A DNA stretch of 48,696 bases from Nitrospira sp. (GTDB lineage Bacteria; Nitrospirota; Nitrospiria; Nitrospirales; Nitrospiraceae). Positions 7,749-16,310 of this stretch are shown here, in pieces. Location of the stretch: NCBI GenBank assembly GCA_005116945.1, contig SWDH01000029.1, positions 68,163-116,858 on the forward strand. The letters are read 5' to 3'. The position numbers were made by a program, and so were the translations under genes. The notes under the pieces are model-generated. The model had not been told where the DNA came from and searched no databases. It saw nothing but the letters and a program-made list of their open reading frames with translations. The first letter of the stretch is position 1, and each line of letters opens with the position of its first letter.

Positions 7749-8285
7749 TCATTTTCTCTCAAGATCAGAGTCCTCGCGATATTTTTCACGTGTGCATCGC
7801 TGATGGTACTCACGCGGATCTTCAATAAATAGGATGAGTTTCTCGTCAATCAGGACTCCTGGGTCGCGAGGCGTTCCTATCAGGAAAGGTGGCCTCAATC
7901 CCCTTTGGCGACCCCATCTTGCCGTACCCATTTTGATACAGTGCCGTATCGTTTTAGATTCTCCCTCCGATTGTTGCCTGCGGTTGCGCATCCGTTCAAG
8001 GATTCTCTCTCTCAGTCCATGATCAGTTCATTTTGCAGAGAAATGCCCATATTTCCCTTCAGAAGCTGGGTCCGAAGCTGAAATTGAACACAACTCTTCC
8101 CTCAGATATTCCGCTGGCAAGATATTTGCGTTATTCGCCATTCTGAGCTCCAGATCAAGTCGATGCTTATTACGGTTGAAAACATCGTCGAACTCATGGA
8201 ACATACGCAAGATCTTAACCGGCTCAAGAGGTTCAACTAGCCGCAATCGGGCGTGTAGATTTGAGGTGAGAGTGATTTTCCACAC
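7749..8285 (-). pseudogene. Stop-interrupted ORF of unknown function upstream of TIR gene
   Basis: Two open stretches, 8285-8031 and 8027-7749, lie in the same frame and are separated only by one TGA at 8028-8030. Read through, they give about 178 residues, with charged helical text in the middle (EYLREEL, then after the stop LRERILERMRNRRQQ) and a hydrophobic strand near the end (LIDEKLILFIEDP). No family is recognised. The start is uncertain (GTG at 8285 without a clear ribosome-binding site). It may be a gene inactivated by a nonsense mutation, two small genes, or chance. Same strand as the TIR gene and 77 nt upstream of it. Confidence 0.35.
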
Positions 8286-8299
8286 ACAAGGAGGGTGAT

Positions 8300-9145
8300 A
8301 TGGCCAAGCGAGCGGTGCTCATCGGGATCAACCGTTATCAGGTGCCTGGAGCTGACCTGCGGGGTTGTGTCAACGACGTGAAGAATCTCACGAACGCACT
8401 CACGACCTACTATGGATTCTCAGCCAAGGATATTACGTCCCTCACCGATTTGCAGGCGACGAAGAAAGCCATGCAGTCCGCGATTCAGAAACTGATTGCG
8501 AGCGGAAAGAAAGGCGACGTCCTGCTTCTCCACTATTCAGGCCATGGAGCCAACGTGCCTGACGACAATGGGGACGAGGCGGATCACCGAGACGAGATCT
8601 TGTGTCCGACCGACCTCGATTGGAAAGATCCATTGCGCGACGATTGGCTCCGTAAGACACTCAACAAATTGCGATCGGGCGTGAGCCTCACGGTGATCAT
8701 GGACTGCTGTCACTCAGGATCCAATACTCGCGCGTTCACTCCACCTGATGCTCCCATCAAAGAACGATTCCTTCCTTGCCCGTTGGATCTGATGGCCACT
8801 GAGTCCGGCCGGAAACTACGCGGCACGCTTCGCGGTCAATTGGGGAAAGCTCCCCGAGGGCGCAAGAGGAAGAGCGATATCGTCCACGCCGATATTCAAG
8901 AGATGCTGATCACCGGCTGTCGTGATACACAGACCTCTGCCGATGCGCACATCGGCGGTTCGTTCAACGGCGCCTTGACCTATTACCTGGTCGAGTCGAT
9001 GAAAGAGACCCAGGGCAAGTTGACCTATCGAGAGTTGCACAAGAGCACCACGTCTAAGCTTAAGACTAATGAGTACGATCAAGTTCCGCAGCTTGAGGGG
9101 CAGCGCGGTCAGTGGGATACCTTGTTCCTTTCTCCGAGGGTTTGA
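8300..9145 (+). CDS. Caspase-family (metacaspase-like, C14) cysteine protease
   Basis: A 281-residue stand-alone caspase-fold protease, starting at an ATG with AAGGAGG 5 nt upstream. Landmarks: the first strand KRAVLIGINRY, GCVNDVKNLTNAL, the catalytic His in LLHYSGHGA (His82), DEILCPTD, the catalytic Cys in IMDCCHSGS (Cys137 by alignment with the metacaspase DxCHSG motif), and the later LITGCRDTQTSADA and GALTYYLVE segments. Metacaspases usually cleave after Arg or Lys. No extra domain is fused, so activation must come from a partner, perhaps the neighbouring STAND protein. First plus-strand gene of the island. Confidence 0.92.
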   Translation: MAKRAVLIGINRYQVPGADLRGCVNDVKNLTNALTTYYGFSAKDITSLTDLQATKKAMQSAIQKLIASGKKGDVLLLHYSGHGANVPDDNGDEADHRDEILCPTDLDWKDPLRDDWLRKTLNKLRSGVSLTVIMDCCHSGSNTRAFTPPDAPIKERFLPCPLDLMATESGRKLRGTLRGQLGKAPRGRKRKSDIVHADIQEMLITGCRDTQTSADAHIGGSFNGALTYYLVESMKETQGKLTYRELHKSTTSKLKTNEYDQVPQLEGQRGQWDTLFLSPRV

Positions 9146-9169
9146 GGCCTATCAGGTATCTCGGGTGAC

Positions 9170-9385
9170 ATGTACATCCTCCCCTATGGATGCTATGACA
9201 TGGTCGGGAATGTCTGGGAATGGTATGCCGACTGGTATGACTAAGAGGAGAACGATTCTCACGTGAGCCTGGGTGCGTCCTGGCACAACGGACTGGAGGC
9301 CCTGCGTGTCTCATACCGATACAAGTGCCACGCCGACTATCAGAACAGCGGCATCGGCATCTATCTTGCTCAGGATAGTCCTTAA
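9170..9385 (+). pseudogene. Relic of an FGE-sulfatase (SUMF1/C-type-lectin-fold) domain
   Basis: In one frame after the metacaspase gene the translation reads YGCYDMVGNVWEWYADWYD, then a TAA stop at 9242-9244, then in the same frame LGASWHNG ... LRVSYRYK ... NSGIGIYLAQD and a final stop at 9383-9385. These are the characteristic C-terminal blocks of FGE-sulfatase domains (D-M-x-G-N-V-W-E-W; G-x-S-W; R-x-x-Y-R; G-I/F-R-L). The N-terminal two-thirds are missing and one internal stop is present, so it is a relic. A related intact domain is encoded at 11440-12128, suggesting loss of a second copy. Confidence 0.85.
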
Positions 9386-9463
9386 CCGTGCAACCTTTGT
9401 GTAGTCCGTATGTTTTGTTTTGCTGCATAATCTCAGGTGTATACAAGCAAGGCCGAAGATAAC

Positions 9464-11455
9464 ATGGCGCACAAAGCGTTTGTCTCTTCAACATTTAAGG
9501 ATCTCAAGGATCATCGAATGCATGTGATACGCAACTTGCGGCGAGCAGGCATCGACGTGAACGCGATGGAAGATTGGCCTGCGGACAGCGATGAACCAAA
9601 GAAATTTTCTCAGGTACGCCTGAATGAGTGCGCGGTGTGCCTCTTACTCGTTGCCTTCCGTCGCGGGTTCGTCCCGAAGGGTGAGTCCCGCAGTATTACG
9701 CAGTTGGAATATGATGCGGCCCTCAAGCAGGGAATGGATGTATTGGTGTTTATGCTCGATGACGACGCCTATTGGCAGGCGAAATTTGATGAACGGGAGA
9801 AAGACCCAGCACTGAAGGTATGGCGCACTGATCTTCAGGAAAGGCATGGATCAGAATTATTTACCCATGACCCTTCCTCCATCGATCTTACTGGAGCTTT
9901 AGGGCGATGGCTTGAAAAGAAGAGCGCAGGCCAATCCGAGCTTCGTAAAAGCGAGCGCAGCGATTGGCCTGATGGAAAGTCTCCCTATCCTGGCTTGCTG
10001 TGGTTCAACGAGGAGTATGCCCCGCTGTTCTTCGGACGCGACCAGGAGGTCGACATGCTGGTCAACAAGATGAGCGAGCCTGGGGGCCGTGTCCTGCTCG
10101 TCAGTGGGGCATCCGGGTCAGGCAAATCGTCCTTAGTTGCAGCGGGCCTGTGGTATGTGCTGAAAAATGGTCGCCTTCCAGAGAGCCAGCAGTGGAAATG
10201 GTGTCCCGTTCAGCCCAGCGAGCCCAGTAAGGCGCAGAGCCCTTTTGAAGCTCTGGCTTTGGGACTGAAAGGTGCCTTTCGAGGAAGAATCTCCATATCT
10301 TCCGGCGATCTCGGCGCAAAGCTGGCTGGGCATGAGACGACAATAGGGAAACTTCTCGCTCTACATCTGGATCAGGGGCAGGAGTTGGTTGTGTTTATCG
10401 ACCAACTGGAAGAACTGTTCACTCAGGGTTTCAAGAATGAGGATATCAAGACCTTTCTTGAGCAACTAGTTATGGCTGCCCGGGAGAAGCAAAATCGGTT
10501 TCGCGTAGTCGCCACGGTCCGCAGCGAGTTCACTGGGCGATTAGTGGAGTCAGAGGCCGTCCGTCAGATCTTCAACGCCGGCTACAACTATCATCTCGGA
10601 CCGGTGTCCCCGAGGACTTTGCAGGACATGATTGAACGGCCAGCCCAAGCCACCGGCTACGTCTTTGAGCCTCAATTGGTTGACATTATCCTGCGCGACG
10701 CCGCGCAAGAGCCAGGGAGTCTTCCGCTTGTCGCCTATGCCTTGGAGCAACTGTTTAAGCGTCGGGACAAGGACAAGCGGACCTTTACACATGATGCCTA
10801 TAAAGCCATTGGCGGAGTCGCCGGGGCCATTGGCATGCAGGCCGATCAGGTCATGGATGAGCTGGCTGTCGATGTACCCGGCGCCTTCGATAGAGTGTTC
10901 TCAGAGCTAGTGCAGCTCGAACGTGGGCGTCCGCCACTGCGTAAACGGCCTAGGTTGGATACATTCATAAGGAATATGGCCGCGAATCAACTCATCGAGG
11001 CGCTGGCGGGCCAGGATTGCCGAATCTTGGTCAAAGGTAAAGAAGGGGCTGAGGAAGGGGCTGAGGCCACGGTAGAGATGGCCCATGAAAAACTGTTTGT
11101 CGCCTGGCCAAAACTAAAAAAATGGATTGATAGCAGCGGGACTGACTTACGACTCATCGATTATGAAGAGGAATCTGCAATACGGTGGCATGAACTGACT
11201 CAACACCTCCAAGAGCCCTGGCAACAAGAGCGTGTGCAGGCGATTCAAAAGGCGCTAGCTCGCTTCAACAAGACCGCCTCTCCTTGCCTTGAGAAGTTGT
11301 TTCACCCGCAGCAGATCCGGATTGAGAGGCTCGAGATCGAGACGCTCTCTCACCAAGAACGCCTTCAGATTGGTAAAAAAACTCGCGGAGTTCGGCGATC
11401 CGCGACCTGGAGTCGGCCTGTGCCCCGACGGTCTACCAGATATTGCATGGGTTGA
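9464..11455 (+). CDS. DUF4062-STAND NTPase (frameshifted from its FGE-like C-terminus)
   Basis: 663 residues in this frame. N-terminal DUF4062 (KAFVSSTFKDLKDHR, LNECAVCLLLVAFRRGF), then YPGLLWFNEEYAPLFFGRD leading into a STAND-type P-loop NTPase: Walker A SGASGSGKSS (Lys221), Walker B LVVFIDQLEELF (Asp313), the sensor-like RVVATVRSEF, and LPLVAYALEQLF. A helical region with EMAHEKLFVAWPKL follows. The last residues after LQIGKK are Arg-rich and unlike the family; the natural continuation (KKLAEFGDPRPG) is in the next frame. The switch point is an A7 tract at 11375-11381. Corrected, the protein would be about 887 residues with an FGE-like end. ATG at 9464 is preferred over GTG at 9437. Likely sensor/switch of the island. 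Confidence 0.88.
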   Translation: MAHKAFVSSTFKDLKDHRMHVIRNLRRAGIDVNAMEDWPADSDEPKKFSQVRLNECAVCLLLVAFRRGFVPKGESRSITQLEYDAALKQGMDVLVFMLDDDAYWQAKFDEREKDPALKVWRTDLQERHGSELFTHDPSSIDLTGALGRWLEKKSAGQSELRKSERSDWPDGKSPYPGLLWFNEEYAPLFFGRDQEVDMLVNKMSEPGGRVLLVSGASGSGKSSLVAAGLWYVLKNGRLPESQQWKWCPVQPSEPSKAQSPFEALALGLKGAFRGRISISSGDLGAKLAGHETTIGKLLALHLDQGQELVVFIDQLEELFTQGFKNEDIKTFLEQLVMAAREKQNRFRVVATVRSEFTGRLVESEAVRQIFNAGYNYHLGPVSPRTLQDMIERPAQATGYVFEPQLVDIILRDAAQEPGSLPLVAYALEQLFKRRDKDKRTFTHDAYKAIGGVAGAIGMQADQVMDELAVDVPGAFDRVFSELVQLERGRPPLRKRPRLDTFIRNMAANQLIEALAGQDCRILVKGKEGAEEGAEATVEMAHEKLFVAWPKLKKWIDSSGTDLRLIDYEEESAIRWHELTQHLQEPWQQERVQAIQKALARFNKTASPCLEKLFHPQQIRIERLEIETLSHQERLQIGKKTRGVRRSATWSRPVPRRSTRYCMG

Positions 11456-12128
11456 GATCCCGCCGGGCAGCATAGAGCTTAAGAATGTTAAACATGACTT
11501 CGAGGTTAATCGGTTCCACATGGCCAAATACCTGGTCACGAATGTGCAGTTTAAGGCGTTTACCGAGGATAAGGATGGCTACAGAGACAAGCGGTGGTGG
11601 AAAGGCATCCAACATGTCATGAAAGCTCCTTTAGTCTCACGGCAGGAAGCCAATGCCCCTCGGGACAGAGTGTCGTGGTACGAAGCGGTGGCTTTCTGTC
11701 GCTGGTTGAGTCACAGGACAGGGTCCATGATCCGTTTACCGACCGAGTGGGAGTGGCAACAGGCAGCTTCGGGAGGCGATCCAACGCGCGACTATCCATG
11801 GCTCGGCAAATGGGACGAGGCTCGGTGTAATAGTGGTGAAAGCCGGCTGGACCAAACAGTGGCGGTGGGCATGTACCCAAGGGGGGCGACTCAGCAGGGC
11901 GTACTGGACATGACAGGAAATCTTTGGGAATGGTGCCTTAACACATATGCTCACCCAGAGTCACCAGAATCATTGCACATTAACACCAAAGATGCGGCGT
12001 ATGTGTCTCGGGGCGGCTCCTGGTTCAACCCCCCGGAGTTCCAGCGTGTCTCGTACCGGAACAGGTACGATGCCGGCAGCCAGAATAACTACATCGGCTT
12101 CCGTCTTGTGCAGGACATTGAGAAGTAA
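11289..12128 (+). CDS. FGE-sulfatase/C-type-lectin-fold domain, 3' part of the STAND gene
   Basis: This frame continues the STAND protein after the A7 tract. The first 28 codons (11289-11374) overlap the other frame and are probably not translated alone; true similarity starts at KKLAEFGDPRPG. Then comes a full formylglycine-generating-enzyme-like domain: DIAWVEIPPGSIEL, FHMAKYLVTNVQFKAF, DRVSWYEAVAFCRWL, IRLPTEWEWQQAA, LDMTGNLWEWC, SRGGSWFNPPEFQRVSYRNR, NNYIGFRLV. The Cys pair used by true FGEs in the C-terminal block is absent, so it is unlikely to make formylglycine and more likely binds a ligand or partner. No convincing ribosome-binding site at a start of its own. Confidence 0.82.
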   Translation: MRSCFTRSRSGLRGSRSRRSLTKNAFRLVKKLAEFGDPRPGVGLCPDGLPDIAWVEIPPGSIELKNVKHDFEVNRFHMAKYLVTNVQFKAFTEDKDGYRDKRWWKGIQHVMKAPLVSRQEANAPRDRVSWYEAVAFCRWLSHRTGSMIRLPTEWEWQQAASGGDPTRDYPWLGKWDEARCNSGESRLDQTVAVGMYPRGATQQGVLDMTGNLWEWCLNTYAHPESPESLHINTKDAAYVSRGGSWFNPPEFQRVSYRNRYDAGSQNNYIGFRLVQDIEK

Positions 12129-12321
12129 CCCTGTACCCTTTGTTCTTTGATCCTGTGCCTTGTTCTGGAGAAGTACCGATATCACAATTTGCTGATAAAG
12201 CCCACAGGTATAATGAGGCCATTGCGATAATCAAGCCGTTACTATATTGGGGAGAAGTACCTGAAAGGGGCCAGCCTCGCATGTCTGATCGATCCATCCA
12301 TGTCACCAAAGAAGGCTCGCT

Positions 12322-15273
12322 ATGAAATCTGAATCAGACACACTCCACGTTTCCGTGTTGCACGGAGATCTCAACCACACCAGCCATCCTATTTTGCTCA
12401 GTCATTACGAAGGGGATACCATTGCCGGAGCTGAACGCATTGTGGACAAGTTCGTCGGCAACGGCCTCTCTCAGCGCTACCATTTGGGGCGCTATCCAGG
12501 AAAGCCTGGCACGGTTGCTGTTGTGCTGTCCCCGCCCAATGAAATCCAAGAATCCTTGGGCGTGCAGCATGGCGCAATCGTCATAGGGCTTGGCAAGTGG
12601 GGTGAATTGACGCCTTCAGCGCTCACCCAAGCTGTACATCAGGGAATGACAGAGTATTGTCTGCATATCAATCAGTGCGGGAGCTCGCCGGATCCTTCGA
12701 AGGAACCAGTCGAACTCACGATCAATAGCTTGCTGATCGGGTCCAATACCTCCGCCAACATTGCGGTGGAGGATTCGGTGAATGCCATTGTGCGAGGTGC
12801 GGTCTTGGCGAATCGTGCGCTTGCGAATCGCGTGCTCAAGAAACAGCGCGTCGTGCTTCCGCGTGTGACACACATCCAGTTTATCGAACTCTATCTCGAT
12901 GTGGCGGTCGACGCGGCAAAGTCCGCACACCGTGTGGCGAAGCGCATCGAACGTGAGTTCCAGGCACACATTACGGTCGAACCTCACTTGAAAAAAGGCA
13001 AAGGCGGCCAGACGCGGCTCGTTCCGACGAGCAGTCGAGGGTATTGGCGTCGGTGGACCGTGTCCGCGATCCAGGATGCCCCTCCTCCGGCCTCCTTGAG
13101 CCTGCCCTCGGTCTTGAAGGATCGTCTCCGCACCATGCTGCAAGAAGACAAGTCGAATGATCCGCAAGTCTGGAGCGTCCTGCTCGATATGGCCTTTCGA
13201 GACAGTGGCCCGGCGCCGCATCGTCCGCACAAACTTCGCTTTCTCGCTCTATCTGACCGAGCCCGAGCCGAAGTGACTGTTCAAGACAACCAACCGGAAC
13301 TCATTGCCCAGCTTATTCAGCGCTCGATCGAGGGCAGGGCGTTCAGGCTAGACACCGCGAAGACTCTCTTTGAATTGTTGATTCCGCTGGACCTCAAGGA
13401 CAGTCTTCTCAGCCAGGATAACGTGGTCCTCATTCTCGACGACGTGACGGCACACTATCCCTGGGAGCTGATGATCGATACGGACGAGCCGCTCTGTGTT
13501 CGCATGGGCATGATCCGGCAACTTGAAACCACCGACTACGATGTGCGCGTGCGAGACAGCACGTCGAATAATGTCTATGTGGTTGGGGACCCCCTCACTC
13601 CCTCCAACTATCTGGAACTTCTTGGTGCGAAAATGGAGGCAGAGATCGTTGCGTCATTGTTGCAGACTCAATACACCGTGACCCATTCCAGACAGCGGCT
13701 CGGCGCCGTCGATGTCTTGAACCAACTTGTGGCTCGACCCTATCGCATCGTCCACATTGCTGGACATGGCTATTACAGCGAGGCAGATATCGATACAGCC
13801 GGGGCGAAAGCCGGCGTCGTTCTTAGCGATGGTCTCTTTCTCACCGCAGCAGAGATTGCGATGCTGGATCCGATCCCGGAACTAGTGTTCCTGAACTGCT
13901 GCTATCTCGGGCAAATCGGCGGGGTGCCCCACAATAAAGTGGCCGCCAGTATCTCTCGTGAATTGATCCGGAAGGGTGTGCGCGCGGTCGTTGCGGCTGG
14001 ATGGCCCGTCCAAGATGATGCGGCACTGGGTTTTGCGGAAGCGTTTTACAAGGAGCTTCTCGCTGGCAGGTCTCTTGGCCGGGCATTAAAAGAAGCGCGG
14101 AAAAAAACCTGGGAGGAGTTTCCAGATTCCAATACGTGGGGGGCCTATCAAGCTTATGGCGATCCGGATTTTTGCCTGAATCAACAGGGAAACAAAAGCT
14201 ATCTCAACAGTGAGGACGTGACTGTTGCCGCGGAGGAAGTACTCATCATATTGGATAAACTTTCATCTCTGGGCCATGCAGCGGATCCGGCCGCATCGCA
14301 ACAAACCCTCGTCGATATCGAGAAGGATTGCCCCCCGGATTGGCTGAAACAGGGCGCCTTCCAGGAGCGACTTGGAGGGGCCTACGGGGAACATGGTCTC
14401 TTTAAAGAAGCCATCGAACATTACCAACGTGCGGTCGAAAGCGAAGACACGTCGAGCTCCGCCACGCTTCGTGTCATTGAGCAATGGATCAACCTCGCGG
14501 TGCGGCTTGGAGAGAAGGACAGCAACAAGGCCATGATCGAAGAGGCCATTGAAAAATGCGGGCATCTACTCAGTATCGCCAAAACGTCAGAACGCCTGAA
14601 TCTCATGGGAAGCGCCCTCAAGAAACTGGCACAGCTTGAGACCGATGCTGAGAAGATCAAAGGCCACTTGGGACAGTCGGCAGCCTACTATCGCGAAGCG
14701 TTCAACCGACAACAACGCGCGGGCGTGGCAGATCCCTATCCGATCATCAACATGTTGGTGATCGAGGCTTTGTTAGGGAAAAAATATTCTGGAAGTGAAT
14801 CGTCGCTTTCGACATGCGATGCACTGGCGCAGCAGCGTTTCCTCGAAACACGCAGTGCGTGGGACGCGATTACCATCGCGGATGTGGCCCTGATCCGGGC
14901 ATTCCTCCACCGGTCCCTGCCGCAAGAGCGGGATATCCTGGTAAGGACCTACCGATCCGCGTTTATCGAATCGTCGGCGACCTCACGAGAGCAAGATTCA
15001 GCTCTGGCGCAAATGAAATTTGCGAGAAACATCCTCGGAAAACTGTCCTATCCCGATCGGGCGATTGTCGCGTCAGCCATGGAATCGCTGGACTATATCC
15101 AACAACACTTGCAGCCACGCGCTCAGATGGCGGGGCTAGCTGCGGGCGAACCGAAACAGAAAGACCAACGCGTCCGTAGTCCAAAGGTATCGGCGGAGCA
15201 ACCTGCGCGAAAGACTTCCGTGCGAGAGAAAAAAACACGTCGGCCTATGCACCGTGACAAGGGCATGCCGTGA
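12322..15273 (+). CDS. CHAT-domain protease with C-terminal TPR-like helices
   Basis: 983 residues; ATG with GAAGG 6 nt upstream. Residues 1-330 form an alpha/beta region not confidently assigned (AIVIGLGKWGELTP, LLIGSNTSANIAVEDSVNAIV). The CHAT (caspase HetF-associated with TPRs) domain spans about 400-620, with the catalytic His in VHIAGHGYY (His482) and Cys in VFLNCCYLG (Cys527 by alignment to the S-A-C-x-T-G motif), then VVAAGWPVQDDAALGFAEAFY and the closing WGAYQAYGDP. Helical TPR-like repeats follow (FKEAIEHYQRAVE and later), with a basic Lys/Arg-rich tail. CHAT proteases act in defence and death pathways on specific neighbouring substrates. The next gene, 80 nt on, is the candidate target. 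Confidence 0.9.
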   Translation: MKSESDTLHVSVLHGDLNHTSHPILLSHYEGDTIAGAERIVDKFVGNGLSQRYHLGRYPGKPGTVAVVLSPPNEIQESLGVQHGAIVIGLGKWGELTPSALTQAVHQGMTEYCLHINQCGSSPDPSKEPVELTINSLLIGSNTSANIAVEDSVNAIVRGAVLANRALANRVLKKQRVVLPRVTHIQFIELYLDVAVDAAKSAHRVAKRIEREFQAHITVEPHLKKGKGGQTRLVPTSSRGYWRRWTVSAIQDAPPPASLSLPSVLKDRLRTMLQEDKSNDPQVWSVLLDMAFRDSGPAPHRPHKLRFLALSDRARAEVTVQDNQPELIAQLIQRSIEGRAFRLDTAKTLFELLIPLDLKDSLLSQDNVVLILDDVTAHYPWELMIDTDEPLCVRMGMIRQLETTDYDVRVRDSTSNNVYVVGDPLTPSNYLELLGAKMEAEIVASLLQTQYTVTHSRQRLGAVDVLNQLVARPYRIVHIAGHGYYSEADIDTAGAKAGVVLSDGLFLTAAEIAMLDPIPELVFLNCCYLGQIGGVPHNKVAASISRELIRKGVRAVVAAGWPVQDDAALGFAEAFYKELLAGRSLGRALKEARKKTWEEFPDSNTWGAYQAYGDPDFCLNQQGNKSYLNSEDVTVAAEEVLIILDKLSSLGHAADPAASQQTLVDIEKDCPPDWLKQGAFQERLGGAYGEHGLFKEAIEHYQRAVESEDTSSSATLRVIEQWINLAVRLGEKDSNKAMIEEAIEKCGHLLSIAKTSERLNLMGSALKKLAQLETDAEKIKGHLGQSAAYYREAFNRQQRAGVADPYPIINMLVIEALLGKKYSGSESSLSTCDALAQQRFLETRSAWDAITIADVALIRAFLHRSLPQERDILVRTYRSAFIESSATSREQDSALAQMKFARNILGKLSYPDRAIVASAMESLDYIQQHLQPRAQMAGLAAGEPKQKDQRVRSPKVSAEQPARKTSVREKKTRRPMHRDKGMP

Positions 15274-15353
15274 AGAAGCCAGCCCAATGGTCTTGAAAAG
15301 AATGGCGTCACAGTTGACAGGGCATTCCACCACACAACTCTGGAGGATATGAC

Positions 15354-16136
15354 ATGAAGAAAAAGATTACCCCTAAATCGGCTCGTGAATTTCTCAGCGC
15401 CGTGACGCTGCCGTCTCCGACTCGGGCTCGTGGAGGTGTCGAAGGTGTTCGAGAGATCATTGACTTCAATGCGCAGAAAAACCAAGCCATGGTGGTGGCC
15501 TCAGATATCGTATCGTTCGTGAAAGGCGTCTCGATCGAACGGCGGCAGGACATTGTCAATGCCAGTTTGCTCGCACAGCTGGTGGCCAACAAGAAGGTGC
15601 CTAACAAGTCGAACATTATCGAGTGGTACAACGCGTACTTCGACGTCCTGGAAAATATTGGATGGGTGATTCAAGACAGAAGCTTTTCTTCCTACACGGA
15701 AGAGGCAGACGGCCTTGAAGCCCATGAGGCGATCCTCAAGGTTGCATCGGTGTTTCTCGGAGCCGCCCCGACCGCGCTCGCCGTCGTGATTTCGACGCTC
15801 GAAGCCCTCAAGTCGATGGATTCCAGCAAACCGTGGATGACAATTTTTGATCGCGAAAGCAAGCATGTCAAGACCGGACACTTCCAAATCGCATTGGCCG
15901 AACAAGGCGACAACGATCAGTTTCTCGTCTCACTGATGGCCTTCAGCCTCAAGGCAGAGTCGACCATCACCCAGGTTCTCTTCTTTAAGATTCGCAACGA
16001 CGAAGTGGAACTCGAAAAATGTTCCGGAAAGGTCACCATCAACGATGAAGTGCTCTCAAGCATACGAGATCAAGTGAAGCAAAAGATTACGGCCCACAGC
16101 AACGACTATATCGCGAAGCTCCCGGATCTAGGATGA
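15354..16136 (+). CDS. Unknown 260-aa protein paired with CHAT protease (candidate substrate/effector)
   Basis: Strong ribosome-binding site (GGAGG, 7 nt before ATG). No family is recognised. Visible features: a basic N-terminus with SPTRARGG (residues 21-28), which would suit an Arg/Lys-specific protease; a helical region to about residue 120; a strongly hydrophobic segment at about 128-152 (VFLGAAPTALAVVISTLEAL) long enough to cross or enter a membrane; then an alternating, beta-rich C-terminal half (GHFQIALAE, FLVSLMAFSL, ITQVLFFKI, EVELEKCSG). There is no signal peptide. Last gene of the island and close behind the CHAT gene, so it may be the protease substrate, perhaps a pore-forming effector. 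That role is inference. Confidence 0.8.
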   Translation: MKKKITPKSAREFLSAVTLPSPTRARGGVEGVREIIDFNAQKNQAMVVASDIVSFVKGVSIERRQDIVNASLLAQLVANKKVPNKSNIIEWYNAYFDVLENIGWVIQDRSFSSYTEEADGLEAHEAILKVASVFLGAAPTALAVVISTLEALKSMDSSKPWMTIFDRESKHVKTGHFQIALAEQGDNDQFLVSLMAFSLKAESTITQVLFFKIRNDEVELEKCSGKVTINDEVLSSIRDQVKQKITAHSNDYIAKLPDLG

Positions 16137-16310
16137 GATTGTTGCGCAATCGCTCCTGAGCTTGCGTCCTCGCAGGACCCGCGATGCCATCGGATCGGCG
16201 GCCTGAGCCCATCGCCTCTAAGTCACTTCGTCACCGCAGTCAAGGGTATCGGGGCACGGCAGACAATAACTCCTTGACGGCAGGTGAAAACGACTGTATT
16301 CCCATGGTCC

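Noticed and set aside
8028..8030. Selenocysteine codon in the split ORF
   Set aside because: No selenoprotein family match and no convincing stem-loop right after the TGA; a nonsense mutation is simpler.
11375..11381. Programmed -1 ribosomal frameshift on the A7 tract
   Set aside because: A -1 shift leads to the third frame, not to the FGE frame; a +1 shift or loss of one A is needed, so the classic -1 mechanism does not fit.
9170..12128. Diversity-generating retroelement (template/variable repeat) using the two FGE-type 3' ends
   Set aside because: The relic and the intact domain differ at all kinds of bases, not only at adenines, and no reverse transcriptase gene is present in the window.
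15354..16136. Calling the 260-aa protein a gasdermin
   Set aside because: Length and protease neighbourhood fit, but no gasdermin sequence hallmark (such as an early N-terminal Cys for lipidation) is seen; left as unknown.
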